A stretch of DNA of 64,000 bases from NCBI RefSeq assembly GCF_020782245.1, contig NZ_JAJGNP010000008.1:62001-126000 (forward strand), written 5' to 3'. A model generated the notes under the pieces. The model ran no database searches, was not told the origin of the DNA, and saw nothing but the letters and a program-made list of their open reading frames with translations. Positions 28,394 through 35,793 of this stretch are shown here, one piece after another. The translations under genes were made by a program, and so were the position numbers. Within the stretch, counting starts at the first letter, position 1. The number at the start of each line of letters is the position of its first letter. The DNA comes from Sphingobium soli. Lineage in GTDB: Bacteria; Pseudomonadota; Alphaproteobacteria; Sphingomonadales; Sphingomonadaceae.

Positions 28394-29260
28394 ATGGGGC
28401 AACAGGACTTCATTGCAGTCGATTGGGGAACCACCAACCGGCGCGCCTATCGCATCCGCGAAGGCCAGGTCATTGACAGCATGCAGGACGCACTGGGCGT
28501 GACCGCCGTCCCGTCAGGCGGCTTTGAACAGGAAGTGGCGCGATTGCGCGCGTGTCTTGGCGACGCACCGATGCTGCTGGCGGGCATGATCGGGTCCAAT
28601 CGCGGATGGATGGACGCGGGCTATGTGGCGACGCCCGCCACGCTGGCGCAGATTTCCGCCGCCATGGTCGCGCCGATGGACGGCGTGCACATCGTTCCTG
28701 GCGTATCTCACGTCGCGCAAGGACGCGGTGATGTGATGCGGGGCGAAGAAGTGCAGTTGCTGGGCGCGATCTGCGCGAACCTGGCTCCGTCCGACGCCCT
28801 GCTGTGCCAGCCGGGCACGCATTGCAAATGGGCGTGGATGACAGATGGTGCGATCGCTCGGTTCGTCACCGCCATGACCGGCGAGATGTTCGCGCTGCTC
28901 AAGCAGCATGCGCTGATCGGGCAGGAGATGACGGGCGAAATCAGCGCAGGCGACGCCTTTGCCGACGGCGTGCGCGATGGTGCGCGCGGCGATCTGCTGG
29001 CCTCGCTGTTCGGCGTGCGCCCAGCCAGCCTGCTTGGCTTGCGCGCGCGCGCCGACGCCGCCGCCTATGTCAGCGGCCTGCTGATCGGCGCGGACTGCGC
29101 CGCTTATGCCACCGGGCAACGGGTGCATCTGCTTGCCGACGCGGCGCTGGGCGCGCTCTATGCCAGCGCGATCTTGCAATTGGGCGGTCAAGCGGTGCGG
29201 ATCGACAGCCGGGCCGCCTTCATCGCCGGCGCCACCCGCCTTTGGGAGAATCTGACATGA
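28394..29260 (+). CDS. dgoK: 2-dehydro-3-deoxygalactonokinase
   Basis: A 288-residue kinase of the DgoK family: VDWGTTNRRAYRI forms the N-terminal phosphate-binding motif, and LLAGMIGSNRGW, LCQPGTHCKWAW and FVTAMTGEMFALLKQH are conserved blocks. It phosphorylates 2-keto-3-deoxygalactonate to the 6-phosphate with ATP in the cytoplasm, in the De Ley-Doudoroff route of galactose or galactonate. The start at 28394 removes a non-homologous 18-residue extension of the frame. Its stop overlaps the ATG of dgoA by four bases, so the pair is coupled. Galactose dehydrogenase, lactonase and galactonate dehydratase are not in the window. Confidence 0.9.
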   Translation: MGQQDFIAVDWGTTNRRAYRIREGQVIDSMQDALGVTAVPSGGFEQEVARLRACLGDAPMLLAGMIGSNRGWMDAGYVATPATLAQISAAMVAPMDGVHIVPGVSHVAQGRGDVMRGEEVQLLGAICANLAPSDALLCQPGTHCKWAWMTDGAIARFVTAMTGEMFALLKQHALIGQEMTGEISAGDAFADGVRDGARGDLLASLFGVRPASLLGLRARADAAAYVSGLLIGADCAAYATGQRVHLLADAALGALYASAILQLGGQAVRIDSRAAFIAGATRLWENLT

Positions 29261-29889
29261 GCCTCGATTTCACGACCGCTTTCGCCCGCTGCCCTCTGGT
29301 CGCCATCCTGCGCGGCGTTCGCCCGGACGAGGTTGAACCGATCGGCGACGCGCTGGTGGAGGCGGGCTTCACCTTGATAGAGGTGCCGATGAACTCGCCC
29401 GATCCGCTGGTCAGCATCGGGCGGCTGGCGCGTCGGCTGGAAGGCAAGGCGCTGGTGGGCGCGGGGACGGTGCTGACGCCCGATCAGGTGGACGCGGTGC
29501 AGCAGGCCGGCGGACGGCTTATCATCTCGCCCAACAGCAACCTGTCGGTGATCGCCCGCAGTGCGGAGGCGGGGCTCATTTCCATGCCCGGCTATTTCAC
29601 CCCGACTGAAGCCTTCGCGGCGGTGCAGGCCGGAGCGAGCGCGCTCAAACTCTTTCCCGCCGAGGCCGCTACGCCCACCGTCTTGAAGGCGCAGCGCGCC
29701 GTGCTGCCCAAGGAACTGCCGGTCCTGGCGGTGGGCGGCATCAATCCCGGCAATATGGGGCCATGGGTCGCTGCTGGTGCGGACGGCTTTGGCCTGGGAT
29801 CTGCGCTCTACAAGCCGGGCGCGACTGCCGCGCAGGTGGGCGAGGCAGCACAGGCGTTCATGCAGGGCTGGAAGGCCGCGACGGACTGA
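29257..29889 (+). CDS. dgoA: 2-dehydro-3-deoxy-6-phosphogalactonate aldolase
   Basis: A 210-residue class I aldolase of the KDPG/KDPGal family that splits KDPGal into pyruvate and glyceraldehyde 3-phosphate. The Schiff-base lysine is K131 (ALKLFPAE), and the catalytic glutamate is E42 (LIEVPMNSPDP). GAGTVLTPDQV and AVGGINPGNMGPWVAAGADG are conserved phosphate- and substrate-binding loops. The PMNSP form of the glutamate loop fits the galacto-type (DgoA) enzyme better than the gluco-type Eda. It is coupled to dgoK by ATGA overlap. Confidence 0.92.
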   Translation: MSLDFTTAFARCPLVAILRGVRPDEVEPIGDALVEAGFTLIEVPMNSPDPLVSIGRLARRLEGKALVGAGTVLTPDQVDAVQQAGGRLIISPNSNLSVIARSAEAGLISMPGYFTPTEAFAAVQAGASALKLFPAEAATPTVLKAQRAVLPKELPVLAVGGINPGNMGPWVAAGADGFGLGSALYKPGATAAQVGEAAQAFMQGWKAATD

Positions 29890-29922
29890 CATGCACGCCC
29901 GAAACCCTTGCCACATCTGCTA

Positions 29923-29939
29923 ATGCGATTGACTCGCAT
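29923..29939. promoter_or_regulatory. Fur-box-like palindrome before the DUF3649-PepSY-DUF3325 operon
   Basis: ATGCGA and TCGCAT form a perfect 6-bp inverted repeat around TTGAC. The core TGCGA-N5-TCGCA resembles iron-regulator boxes of alphaproteobacterial iron-uptake genes. It lies 48 bp before a leader ORF and 119 bp before an operon whose families are tied to ferrisiderophore handling. Fur binding is inferred. Confidence 0.5.
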
Positions 29940-29987
29940 GTTGTGATTTCCTATCGAGCGATCACGCAATTTGCTCGAAGGATCATC

Positions 29988-30062
29988 ATGCATCGTTTCT
30001 CTGGCCATCTTCAGGGTCATCCGCGCCCGCTGACGGCGCTGGGCGGAAGCGAGCGCCAATGA
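29988..30062 (+). CDS. 24-residue leader-type ORF of the iron-linked operon
   Basis: ATG with AAGGA five bases upstream opens a 24-codon frame (MHRFSGHLQGHPRPLTALGG and four more residues), rich in His, Arg and Pro. Its TGA overlaps the ATG of the DUF3649 gene as ATGA. This spacing suggests real translation and coupling to the membrane protein gene. I know no family for it; it may be a leader peptide rather than a functional protein. Confidence 0.45.
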   Translation: MHRFSGHLQGHPRPLTALGGSERQ

Positions 30063-30361
30063 CAACGGGCGCGCGGCGGTCAATAGGGTGGCGCGATCGC
30101 GGCAATGTCGCACTGCGCGTGCTGGCCGGGACTTTGGGGGCCTATCTGGTGATGGCGCTGACGGCGGCCTTGCTGGCGCGAACCCTGCCCATGAGCCGGG
30201 TTGAGGCCGTGACCGTCGCCACGATGATCGCCTATCTCGTGGCCCCTGCCGTCACCATCTGGGCGTTTCTGGCGTCCGGGCCATGGCGCGCGCTGGGGGG
30301 CGTCGCGGGTGTCGCGGGATTGCTGGCGATCGGTGCGTGGGCCGCGGGGCAACCGGCATGA
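30059..30361 (+). CDS. DUF3649-like small membrane protein, iron-uptake associated
   Basis: A 100-residue inner-membrane protein with three hydrophobic segments (about residues 17-40 ALRVLAGTLGAYLVMALTAA, 50-72 AVTVATMIAYLVAPAVTIWA, 75-95). It resembles the DUF3649 family found next to PepSY and DUF3325 genes in iron-siderophore loci. It is coupled by ATGA overlaps to a 24-residue leader ORF upstream and to the PepSY gene downstream. The molecular role is unknown. A helper of periplasmic ferrisiderophore reduction is the likely context. Confidence 0.75.
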   Translation: MTTGARRSIGWRDRGNVALRVLAGTLGAYLVMALTAALLARTLPMSRVEAVTVATMIAYLVAPAVTIWAFLASGPWRALGGVAGVAGLLAIGAWAAGQPA

Positions 30362-31869
30362 GGGGATCGGCGCCTGCTGCCCTGCGCGATGGCGCGCGCC
30401 AATGCATGACCTGGCTGCACGGTTGGACCGGGCTGCTGCTGGGCCATGTGCTGTTCCTCATGTGCCTCACGGGCACGTTGACCGTGTTCAAGGCCGAGAT
30501 TGGCCGCTGGATGCGGCCCGAAACGACCGCTATCGCCGCGCCAGCGGACGCGATCGTCGCGGCGACCCGCTGGCTCGATGAGAATACGCATGGTTCGGCC
30601 GGCTGGTATCTGACCGCCCCCGACGCCCACCAAAATGCGGTGCAGGCGACCTATGACAGCGACGGCGCCTATGTGACCCGCGCGCTCGATCCCGTCAGCG
30701 GGGCGCCAGTCGCGCGTGAAACGCTGGGCGGCGAATTTTTCTACCGGCTCCATTTCGAATTGGAGCTGCCCTACCCGTGGGGGCGGCTGCTTGCCTCGCT
30801 CGCGGCCATGATGATGCTGGTCGCGCTGGTGACGGGCATCATCGCACACAAACGCATTTTCAAGGATATCTTCACCTTCCGCCCGGCCAAGGGCCAGCGC
30901 AGTTGGCTGGACGGGCATAATGCGCTCGGCGTTCTTGCCCTGCCCTTTCACATCATGATCACCTTCACCGGATTGGTGACGCTGGCATCGGTCAACCTGC
31001 CCTGGGGAATCGCGGCGGGCTATGGCGCGGACGTCACAACCATGTACAGCGACCTTGCGCCCGGCTCCGTCACCCGCGCGGCCACCGGTGAAAAGGCGCC
31101 GCTCGCGCCGATCGCGCCGATGCTGGCGACCGCGCAGCGCCAGTTTGGTGGCGCGCCGATCGGCCGAGTCTATGTCTTCAACCCCGGCGACACGGGGGCG
31201 GTGGTGGTCGTTTATCCATCGGAGGCACAGTCCATCGGCTACATGTCTGGTGAGGTCAGTTTCGACGGCGCGACCGGCCAGATGCTCAAGGCCTGGACCG
31301 AACAGCGCGCAGGCGTGCGCGCCTATCAGACCGTCTATGGCCTGCACATGGCGCGCTTCGCGCCCGACGTGACGCGCTGGCTTTATTTTCTGGGCGGCGC
31401 GATGCTGACCATGGCGATCGCAACCGGCATGGTCCTTTGGACGGTCAAGCGCCGTGAACGCGCGCCTTTGTCGATTGGCAATCATATGCTGGAACGGCTC
31501 AACGTCGGCGTGCTGACCGGCGTGCCGATTGGAGCGGTGGCATTCCTGATCGCCAACCGGCTCTTGCCGCTCGACATGGCCGCGCGCGCGCAGGCCGAGG
31601 TTTCGGCCGCGCTCTGGACCGCCGGGGCCGTGGTGCTCGCCGGACTCTTGCTGCGGCCCACGATCGGCTGGCCGCTATTGCTCGGCCTGCTGGCGCTCGC
31701 CTGCGCCTGCGCGGCCTTGCTGGGTCCGGTCTGGACGATCGAGCCGGGCATGCTGACGATCAACCTGATGCTGCTGGGCGTAGCGGGCGCGCTGCTGCCG
31801 GTGATCCTGCGCCAGGCCCGGCGGCGCGACCGGACAACACCCGTTCGTCACCGGGCCGTGCCGGCATGA
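30358..31869 (+). CDS. PepSY-domain transmembrane protein (ferrisiderophore reductase-like)
   Basis: A 503-residue inner-membrane protein of the PepSY-associated TM family. The first helix region is WLHGWTGLLLGHVLFLMCLT (with a conserved His), followed by TLTVFKAEIGRW. A periplasmic PepSY segment follows, then LLASLAAMMMLVALVTGIIA ending in HKRIF, then LDGHNALGVLALPFHIMITF and further helices after residue 340. The paired histidines in membrane helices suit haem or electron transfer; related FpvG proteins reduce siderophore iron in the periplasm. The start at 30358 overlaps the DUF3649 stop, rejecting a longer frame from 30283. It is followed by a DUF3325 gene with a four-base overlap. Confidence 0.88.
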   Translation: MRGSAPAALRDGARQCMTWLHGWTGLLLGHVLFLMCLTGTLTVFKAEIGRWMRPETTAIAAPADAIVAATRWLDENTHGSAGWYLTAPDAHQNAVQATYDSDGAYVTRALDPVSGAPVARETLGGEFFYRLHFELELPYPWGRLLASLAAMMMLVALVTGIIAHKRIFKDIFTFRPAKGQRSWLDGHNALGVLALPFHIMITFTGLVTLASVNLPWGIAAGYGADVTTMYSDLAPGSVTRAATGEKAPLAPIAPMLATAQRQFGGAPIGRVYVFNPGDTGAVVVVYPSEAQSIGYMSGEVSFDGATGQMLKAWTEQRAGVRAYQTVYGLHMARFAPDVTRWLYFLGGAMLTMAIATGMVLWTVKRRERAPLSIGNHMLERLNVGVLTGVPIGAVAFLIANRLLPLDMAARAQAEVSAALWTAGAVVLAGLLLRPTIGWPLLLGLLALACACAALLGPVWTIEPGMLTINLMLLGVAGALLPVILRQARRRDRTTPVRHRAVPA

Positions 31870-32192
31870 TCGCGGCGGCCGGCCTTCTCTATCTCGGCCT
31901 GTTCTTGCTCGCCAGCAGCATGAGCCGGCATCAACGCGCGCTGGCTGGTCCCTGGCATCAGCCCGCAATGACTCCGCTGCTTGCTCCTGTCGGTTGGCTG
32001 CTGATCCTCGCTTCATCGATGGCGATGCTGCCCCACTGGCAAGGCGGCATCGGGCTGGTCAGCTGGCTCGGTCTGCTGCCCCTGGTGGGCGGATTGCTGC
32101 TTCTGGGCCTCAGCTACCGGCCACACTGGCTGAAGCAGGGGGCTGCCGGCGCGATCGCGCTCGTCATCCTTGGCGTCGCTAGCGGCGCCTGA
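31866..32192 (+). CDS. DUF3325 family membrane protein
   Basis: A 108-residue protein with three to four hydrophobic segments (AAAGLLYLGLFLLASSM, LLAPVGWLLILASSMAMLP, LVSWLGLLPLVGGLLLLGLS, GAIALVILGVASGA), matching DUF3325, a family repeatedly found after PepSY proteins in iron-uptake operons. It is translationally coupled to the PepSY gene. It ends four bases before the convergent histidine kinase gene. Its biochemical role is unknown. Confidence 0.82.
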   Translation: MIAAAGLLYLGLFLLASSMSRHQRALAGPWHQPAMTPLLAPVGWLLILASSMAMLPHWQGGIGLVSWLGLLPLVGGLLLLGLSYRPHWLKQGAAGAIALVILGVASGA

Positions 32193-32196
32193 CGCC

Positions 32197-33561
32197 TTAT
32201 CCCTTCATATCGATGGTCGCGACAACGCCGCCTTCGGGCGCGTTGCGCAACCGCACCGAAGCCTCGAAACTCATCGCCAGCGACCGCGCGATGGTAAGGC
32301 CGATGCCCGTGCCATGCCGCCCGCCGGGCTGGCTGCTCGGCCCGCGCGTAAAGGGTTCGAACATCTGGTCGATCTGATCAGCCGGGATGCCGGGCCCATG
32401 ATCGCGCACATCGATCATCAATCGTCCGCCCGACCGCGTGCAACTAATGTCGGCGCCACCGCCATATTTGACGCCATTGTCCACCAGATTGGCGATACAG
32501 CGGGTCAGTGCATTGGGCTTCACCCGCACGGTCCCGCCACACCCGCTGACGAAGCGCACCGGCGCGCCAAGATCCTCTGCATCCTCGGCCATGCTGGCGA
32601 GCAGCGAGTCGATGTCGATCACTGACCATTCCTCCCGCGACTCGGTGCTGCTCGCAAGGTCGAGGCCCTCGCGCACCAAGGTCTGCATCGCCTGATGATC
32701 GGCCAGCAGTCGTTCGCGAAGATCGGCATTGTCGACCAGTTCGAGCCGTAAGCGCATGCGGGTGAGCGGCGTCTGGAGATCGTGACTGATCGCCGCCAGC
32801 AATTGCGTGCGCTCGGCGAAGCCCGCCCTCGCCCGGCGCTGCATCAGGTTGAAGGTCGACAAGGCGGCGCGCACCTCTTCGGGACCACGCTCGGGAATCT
32901 CCTCCGGGTCGAGCGACAGCGAAAATGCCTCCGCCGCGCGCTCCAGCCGCCGCAAGGGCTTGGCCACCGATCGCGCGACCAGGATCGCCAGTCCCGCCGA
33001 CGCCGCAACGATGACCAGCAGATAGGCCGGGTTGAAGATCGTGCTTGGCGGCTTGATCAGACGGGGGAAACTCAGGGCCATGGCGCGGCGCGCGCCGCGC
33101 ACGTCGGTGAAGCGCACGATCCAGCAATCCGGGCGCGGCGCGTCGATCACGCCGGCCGCGCGTTCCCTGTTCCCGCTGGGAAAGCACAGGCCGGCCGGCA
33201 CCTGCCCCGCTTCGGGCTGCGAGCGCCTCCCGAGCCGTTCGGTCAGGATCGATTCGAGTTCGGCATCGGTGTCGCTGAGCGCCACGCCGGCGGGCGCCAT
33301 CGCCGCGCCGACGATGCGATGGTTGGCCATCATCGCCTCGACGCGGGCAGGATCGCGTTGCAGCCGATCGGCGATGTCGACCGCGCTTGCCACCACGCGC
33401 GCGCGGCGCACCCGTTCGAAATCATGATGCCGCGCCTGTTCCGCCACCAGCAGGGCGATGATCGCGGCCACCGACATGCCCAGCGTCAGGATGAGGAAAA
33501 TCTGCCCTGCCATCGTCCCGAAAAAGGCGCGGATCCGCTGCACAGGCCGCATGCCCGTCAT
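32197..33561 (-). CDS. Sensor histidine kinase (EnvZ/HAMP type) of the RND-linked two-component system
   Basis: A 454-residue inner-membrane kinase: TM1 at about residues 20-40, a periplasmic sensor loop to about 178, TM2 near 179-197, HAMP (ARSVAKPLRRLERAAEAF), a HisKA box with phospho-acceptor H260 (LLAAISHDLQTPLTRMRL), then the ATPase domain (NALTRCIANLVDNGVKYGGG, DHGPGIPADQID, HGTGIGLTIARSLA). Its ATG overlaps the stop of the response regulator gene (ATGA). The pair diverges from an efflux operon and is its probable regulator, sensing a membrane or drug stress in the periplasm. The signal is unknown. Confidence 0.93.
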   Translation of the reverse strand: MTGMRPVQRIRAFFGTMAGQIFLILTLGMSVAAIIALLVAEQARHHDFERVRRARVVASAVDIADRLQRDPARVEAMMANHRIVGAAMAPAGVALSDTDAELESILTERLGRRSQPEAGQVPAGLCFPSGNRERAAGVIDAPRPDCWIVRFTDVRGARRAMALSFPRLIKPPSTIFNPAYLLVIVAASAGLAILVARSVAKPLRRLERAAEAFSLSLDPEEIPERGPEEVRAALSTFNLMQRRARAGFAERTQLLAAISHDLQTPLTRMRLRLELVDNADLRERLLADHQAMQTLVREGLDLASSTESREEWSVIDIDSLLASMAEDAEDLGAPVRFVSGCGGTVRVKPNALTRCIANLVDNGVKYGGGADISCTRSGGRLMIDVRDHGPGIPADQIDQMFEPFTRGPSSQPGGRHGTGIGLTIARSLAMSFEASVRLRNAPEGGVVATIDMKG

Positions 33562-34286
33562 AGCTGCTCCACCCCGCTGGCGAGGACATAGCCCTCGCCC
33601 CGGACCGTCAGGATCAGCTCGTCCCCACCCGGCACCGTCGCCAGCTTCTGGCGCAAACGGCTGACCTGCAAGTCGATCGACCGATCGAAGGCAGCGGTCG
33701 CACGCCGTTCGGGCACCAAAGTCTCGCGCGACAGAACGACATTGGGTTCTTCGATGAAGCGCGACAGAAGGCGAAATTCGGCGGATGACAGCATCACCAG
33801 GCTATCGTCGGGCGCGACCAGCCGTCGCTGTTGCAGGTCCAGTCGCCAGGGGCCGAAGCGGGCGAAGCGCGCCGCCGCCGGCCGCGCGGCGGGATCGCTG
33901 CGTCCGCGCCGCAAGAGGTTGCGGATGCGCACCAGCAATTCGCGCGGTTCGAACGGCTTGGTCAGATAATCGTCCGCCCCCAGTTCCAGTCCCAGCACTC
34001 GGTCGATGGCGCTGCCGCGGGCCGTCACCATGATGATCTGCACATCGGCGCCTTCGGCGCGCAATTCCCGGCACAGCATCAGTCCATCGCCATCGGGCAG
34101 GTTGAGGTCGAGGACGATGAGGTCCACCGCCTCCTCCTTCAACGTGCGGCGCAGCTCGGCCAGGCTGGCCGCAGCGAGAAGGCGGTAATTTTCCTGATGC
34201 AACTGACCGATGATGAGGTCGCGAATATCCGCATCGTCGTCGACCACCAGCACGGTCGCCTGTCGGGCAGGGGAGGAATCCAGCAT
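33558..34286 (-). CDS. OmpR family response regulator
   Basis: A 242-residue regulator with a receiver domain (VLVVDDDADIRDLI, phospho-acceptor D60 in IVLDLNLPDGDG, switch Thr in MVTARG, K109 in YLTKPF) and a C-terminal winged helix (LSSAEFRLLSRFIEEPNVVL, DRSIDLQVSRLRQKL, LILTVRGEGYVL). The start at 34286 is used because it gives a normal receiver N-terminus; the frame is open for a further 123 codons without homology. It is coupled to the histidine kinase. Three 10-bp-phased GATAC repeats lie about 50 bp upstream, suggesting direct binding in the intergenic region shared with the RND operon. Confidence 0.93.
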   Translation of the reverse strand: MLDSSPARQATVLVVDDDADIRDLIIGQLHQENYRLLAAASLAELRRTLKEEAVDLIVLDLNLPDGDGLMLCRELRAEGADVQIIMVTARGSAIDRVLGLELGADDYLTKPFEPRELLVRIRNLLRRGRSDPAARPAAARFARFGPWRLDLQQRRLVAPDDSLVMLSSAEFRLLSRFIEEPNVVLSRETLVPERRATAAFDRSIDLQVSRLRQKLATVPGGDELILTVRGEGYVLASGVEQL

Positions 34287-34629
34287 GCCTCTTCCTACCG
34301 CCTCGTCCACCGAAAGTCTGCGCCTCTTCGCGCGCGATACAGGCTGATACAAAGGGATACCAAGGCGCACGGCGGCGCAACAGTTGGAGCGGAAGCGAAA
34401 ACAACTCGCACTATGACGTGACGGGCAAACTCTCGATGAGGATGGGGTCGGCTGACCCCCTGTGGCCGACGCAAAGCGGAGCTCCTGCGATGACCCCTCG
34501 CCGCTGACGCGGCTGGAAAACCCGAACGAGCAGGCCTGATCGGCTTGGCGCACGACCCCTCCCCCTCCCCTGTGCGCCCGATCATCCCCCTGTGTCTGAC
34601 CGGCGGCATCGCAGGAGCCCGTAACGCCG
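34287..34629. other. Divergent regulatory region between response regulator and RND operon
   Basis: A 343-bp gap between the two-component operon (minus) and the efflux operon (plus). Apart from the tandem GATAC repeats at 34336-34360 I see no gene. No clear sigma-70 promoter stands out on either strand. Confidence 0.5.
34336..34360. repeat. Three GATAC direct repeats at 10-bp period (candidate response-regulator site)
   Basis: GATAC occurs at 34336, 34346 and 34356, exactly one helical turn apart. OmpR/PhoB-family regulators bind head-to-tail repeats of about 10-11 bp, and the site lies just upstream of such a regulator and its likely efflux target. Binding is inferred. Confidence 0.5.
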
Positions 34630-35784
34630 ATGCCAAGGAACGATCGCCGATCCATGCCGACCTCCGCACGATCCCACGGCCTTCGGGTCGCACCGATTGC
34701 CCTAATGATGATGCTGGCCGCATGCAGTCAGGAAAAGGCCCCGAAAAAGGGACCGGTGGAGGTCGGCGTGGTCACGCTGGCGGCGCGCAATGTCACGGTG
34801 GACAGCGAATTGCCCGGCCGGACGGTATCGACCTTGATGTCGGAGGTCCGGCCGCAAGTGTCTGGCATCATCCAGAAGCGCCTGTTTACAGAAGGCGCAC
34901 TGGTAAGTGCCGGCCAGCCGCTTTACCGGATCGACCAGCGCCTTTATCGCGCATCGCGCGACGAGGCGCTTGCCACGCTGGCAAGCGCGCAGGCCACCGC
35001 CGCCGCCGCGCAGGCCAAGGCGCAGCGCTATCGCAGCCTGGGCGACACCGAAGCGGTGAGCGCGCAGGACCGGGATGACGTGATCGCCACGGCACGGCAG
35101 GCGCAGGCCGCCGTGCAGCAGGCCCGCGCAACCCTTCAGACGAGCAACGTGAACCTGGAATTCACGCTGGTCCGCGCGCCGATCAGCGGGCGTATCGGCC
35201 GCACCCTCTTCACGCCTGGCGCACTGGTGACAGCCAGCCAGGCCGACCCGCTGACCACGATCCAGCAACTTGATCCCATTTATGTCGATGTGACACAATC
35301 GAGCGCGCAACTGCTGGCGCTCCGCCGGTCGCTGGCATCAGGCAAGACCCTGCCCGCCAGCGCGACCATCCGGCTGAAGCTGGACGATGGCAGCGACTAT
35401 CCGCTGGAAGGCCGCATCGAATTCGCCGAACCGATCGTCGATCCCGACAGCGGCACAGTCACGCTGCGCGCGCGCTTCCCCAATCCCGACGGCCTGCTGC
35501 TGCCCGGCATGTTCGTCCGCGTGGTCGCGCCGCAGTCGGTCGTCCCCAACGCCATATTGGCGCCGCAGCAGGGGATCACCCGCGATGCCAAAGGCAATGC
35601 CACCGCCCTTGTGGTCGGCAGCGGCAACAAGGTCGAGCGCCGTACAGTAACCGCCGCGCAGGCGATCGGCGACACATGGCTGATTACCGCCGGGTTGAAG
35701 GCCGGCGACCGGTTGATCGTCGAAGGCACAGACAAGGTTCAGCCCGACGCCGCAGTGAAGCCCGTGCCGGTCGGCGCGAAATAG
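34630..35784 (+). CDS. RND efflux periplasmic adaptor lipoprotein (AcrA/MexA-like)
   Basis: A 384-residue membrane-fusion protein. A lipoprotein signal ending LMMMLAAC is followed by the barrel-sandwich/lipoyl region (VRPQVSGIIQKRLFTEGALV, SAGQPLYRID), an alpha-hairpin (ATAAAAQAKAQRYRSL, QAAVQQARATLQTSNVNLEF) and the beta-barrel part (APISGRIGRTLFTPGALVTA, RFPNPDGLLLPGMFVRVVAP). It bridges the inner-membrane pump and the outer-membrane channel. An internal ATG at 34654 would give a more compact signal peptide and is an equal start candidate. Nine bases separate it from the pump gene. Confidence 0.93.
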   Translation: MPRNDRRSMPTSARSHGLRVAPIALMMMLAACSQEKAPKKGPVEVGVVTLAARNVTVDSELPGRTVSTLMSEVRPQVSGIIQKRLFTEGALVSAGQPLYRIDQRLYRASRDEALATLASAQATAAAAQAKAQRYRSLGDTEAVSAQDRDDVIATARQAQAAVQQARATLQTSNVNLEFTLVRAPISGRIGRTLFTPGALVTASQADPLTTIQQLDPIYVDVTQSSAQLLALRRSLASGKTLPASATIRLKLDDGSDYPLEGRIEFAEPIVDPDSGTVTLRARFPNPDGLLLPGMFVRVVAPQSVVPNAILAPQQGITRDAKGNATALVVGSGNKVERRTVTAAQAIGDTWLITAGLKAGDRLIVEGTDKVQPDAAVKPVPVGAK

Positions 35785-35793
35785 GGGCCGATC

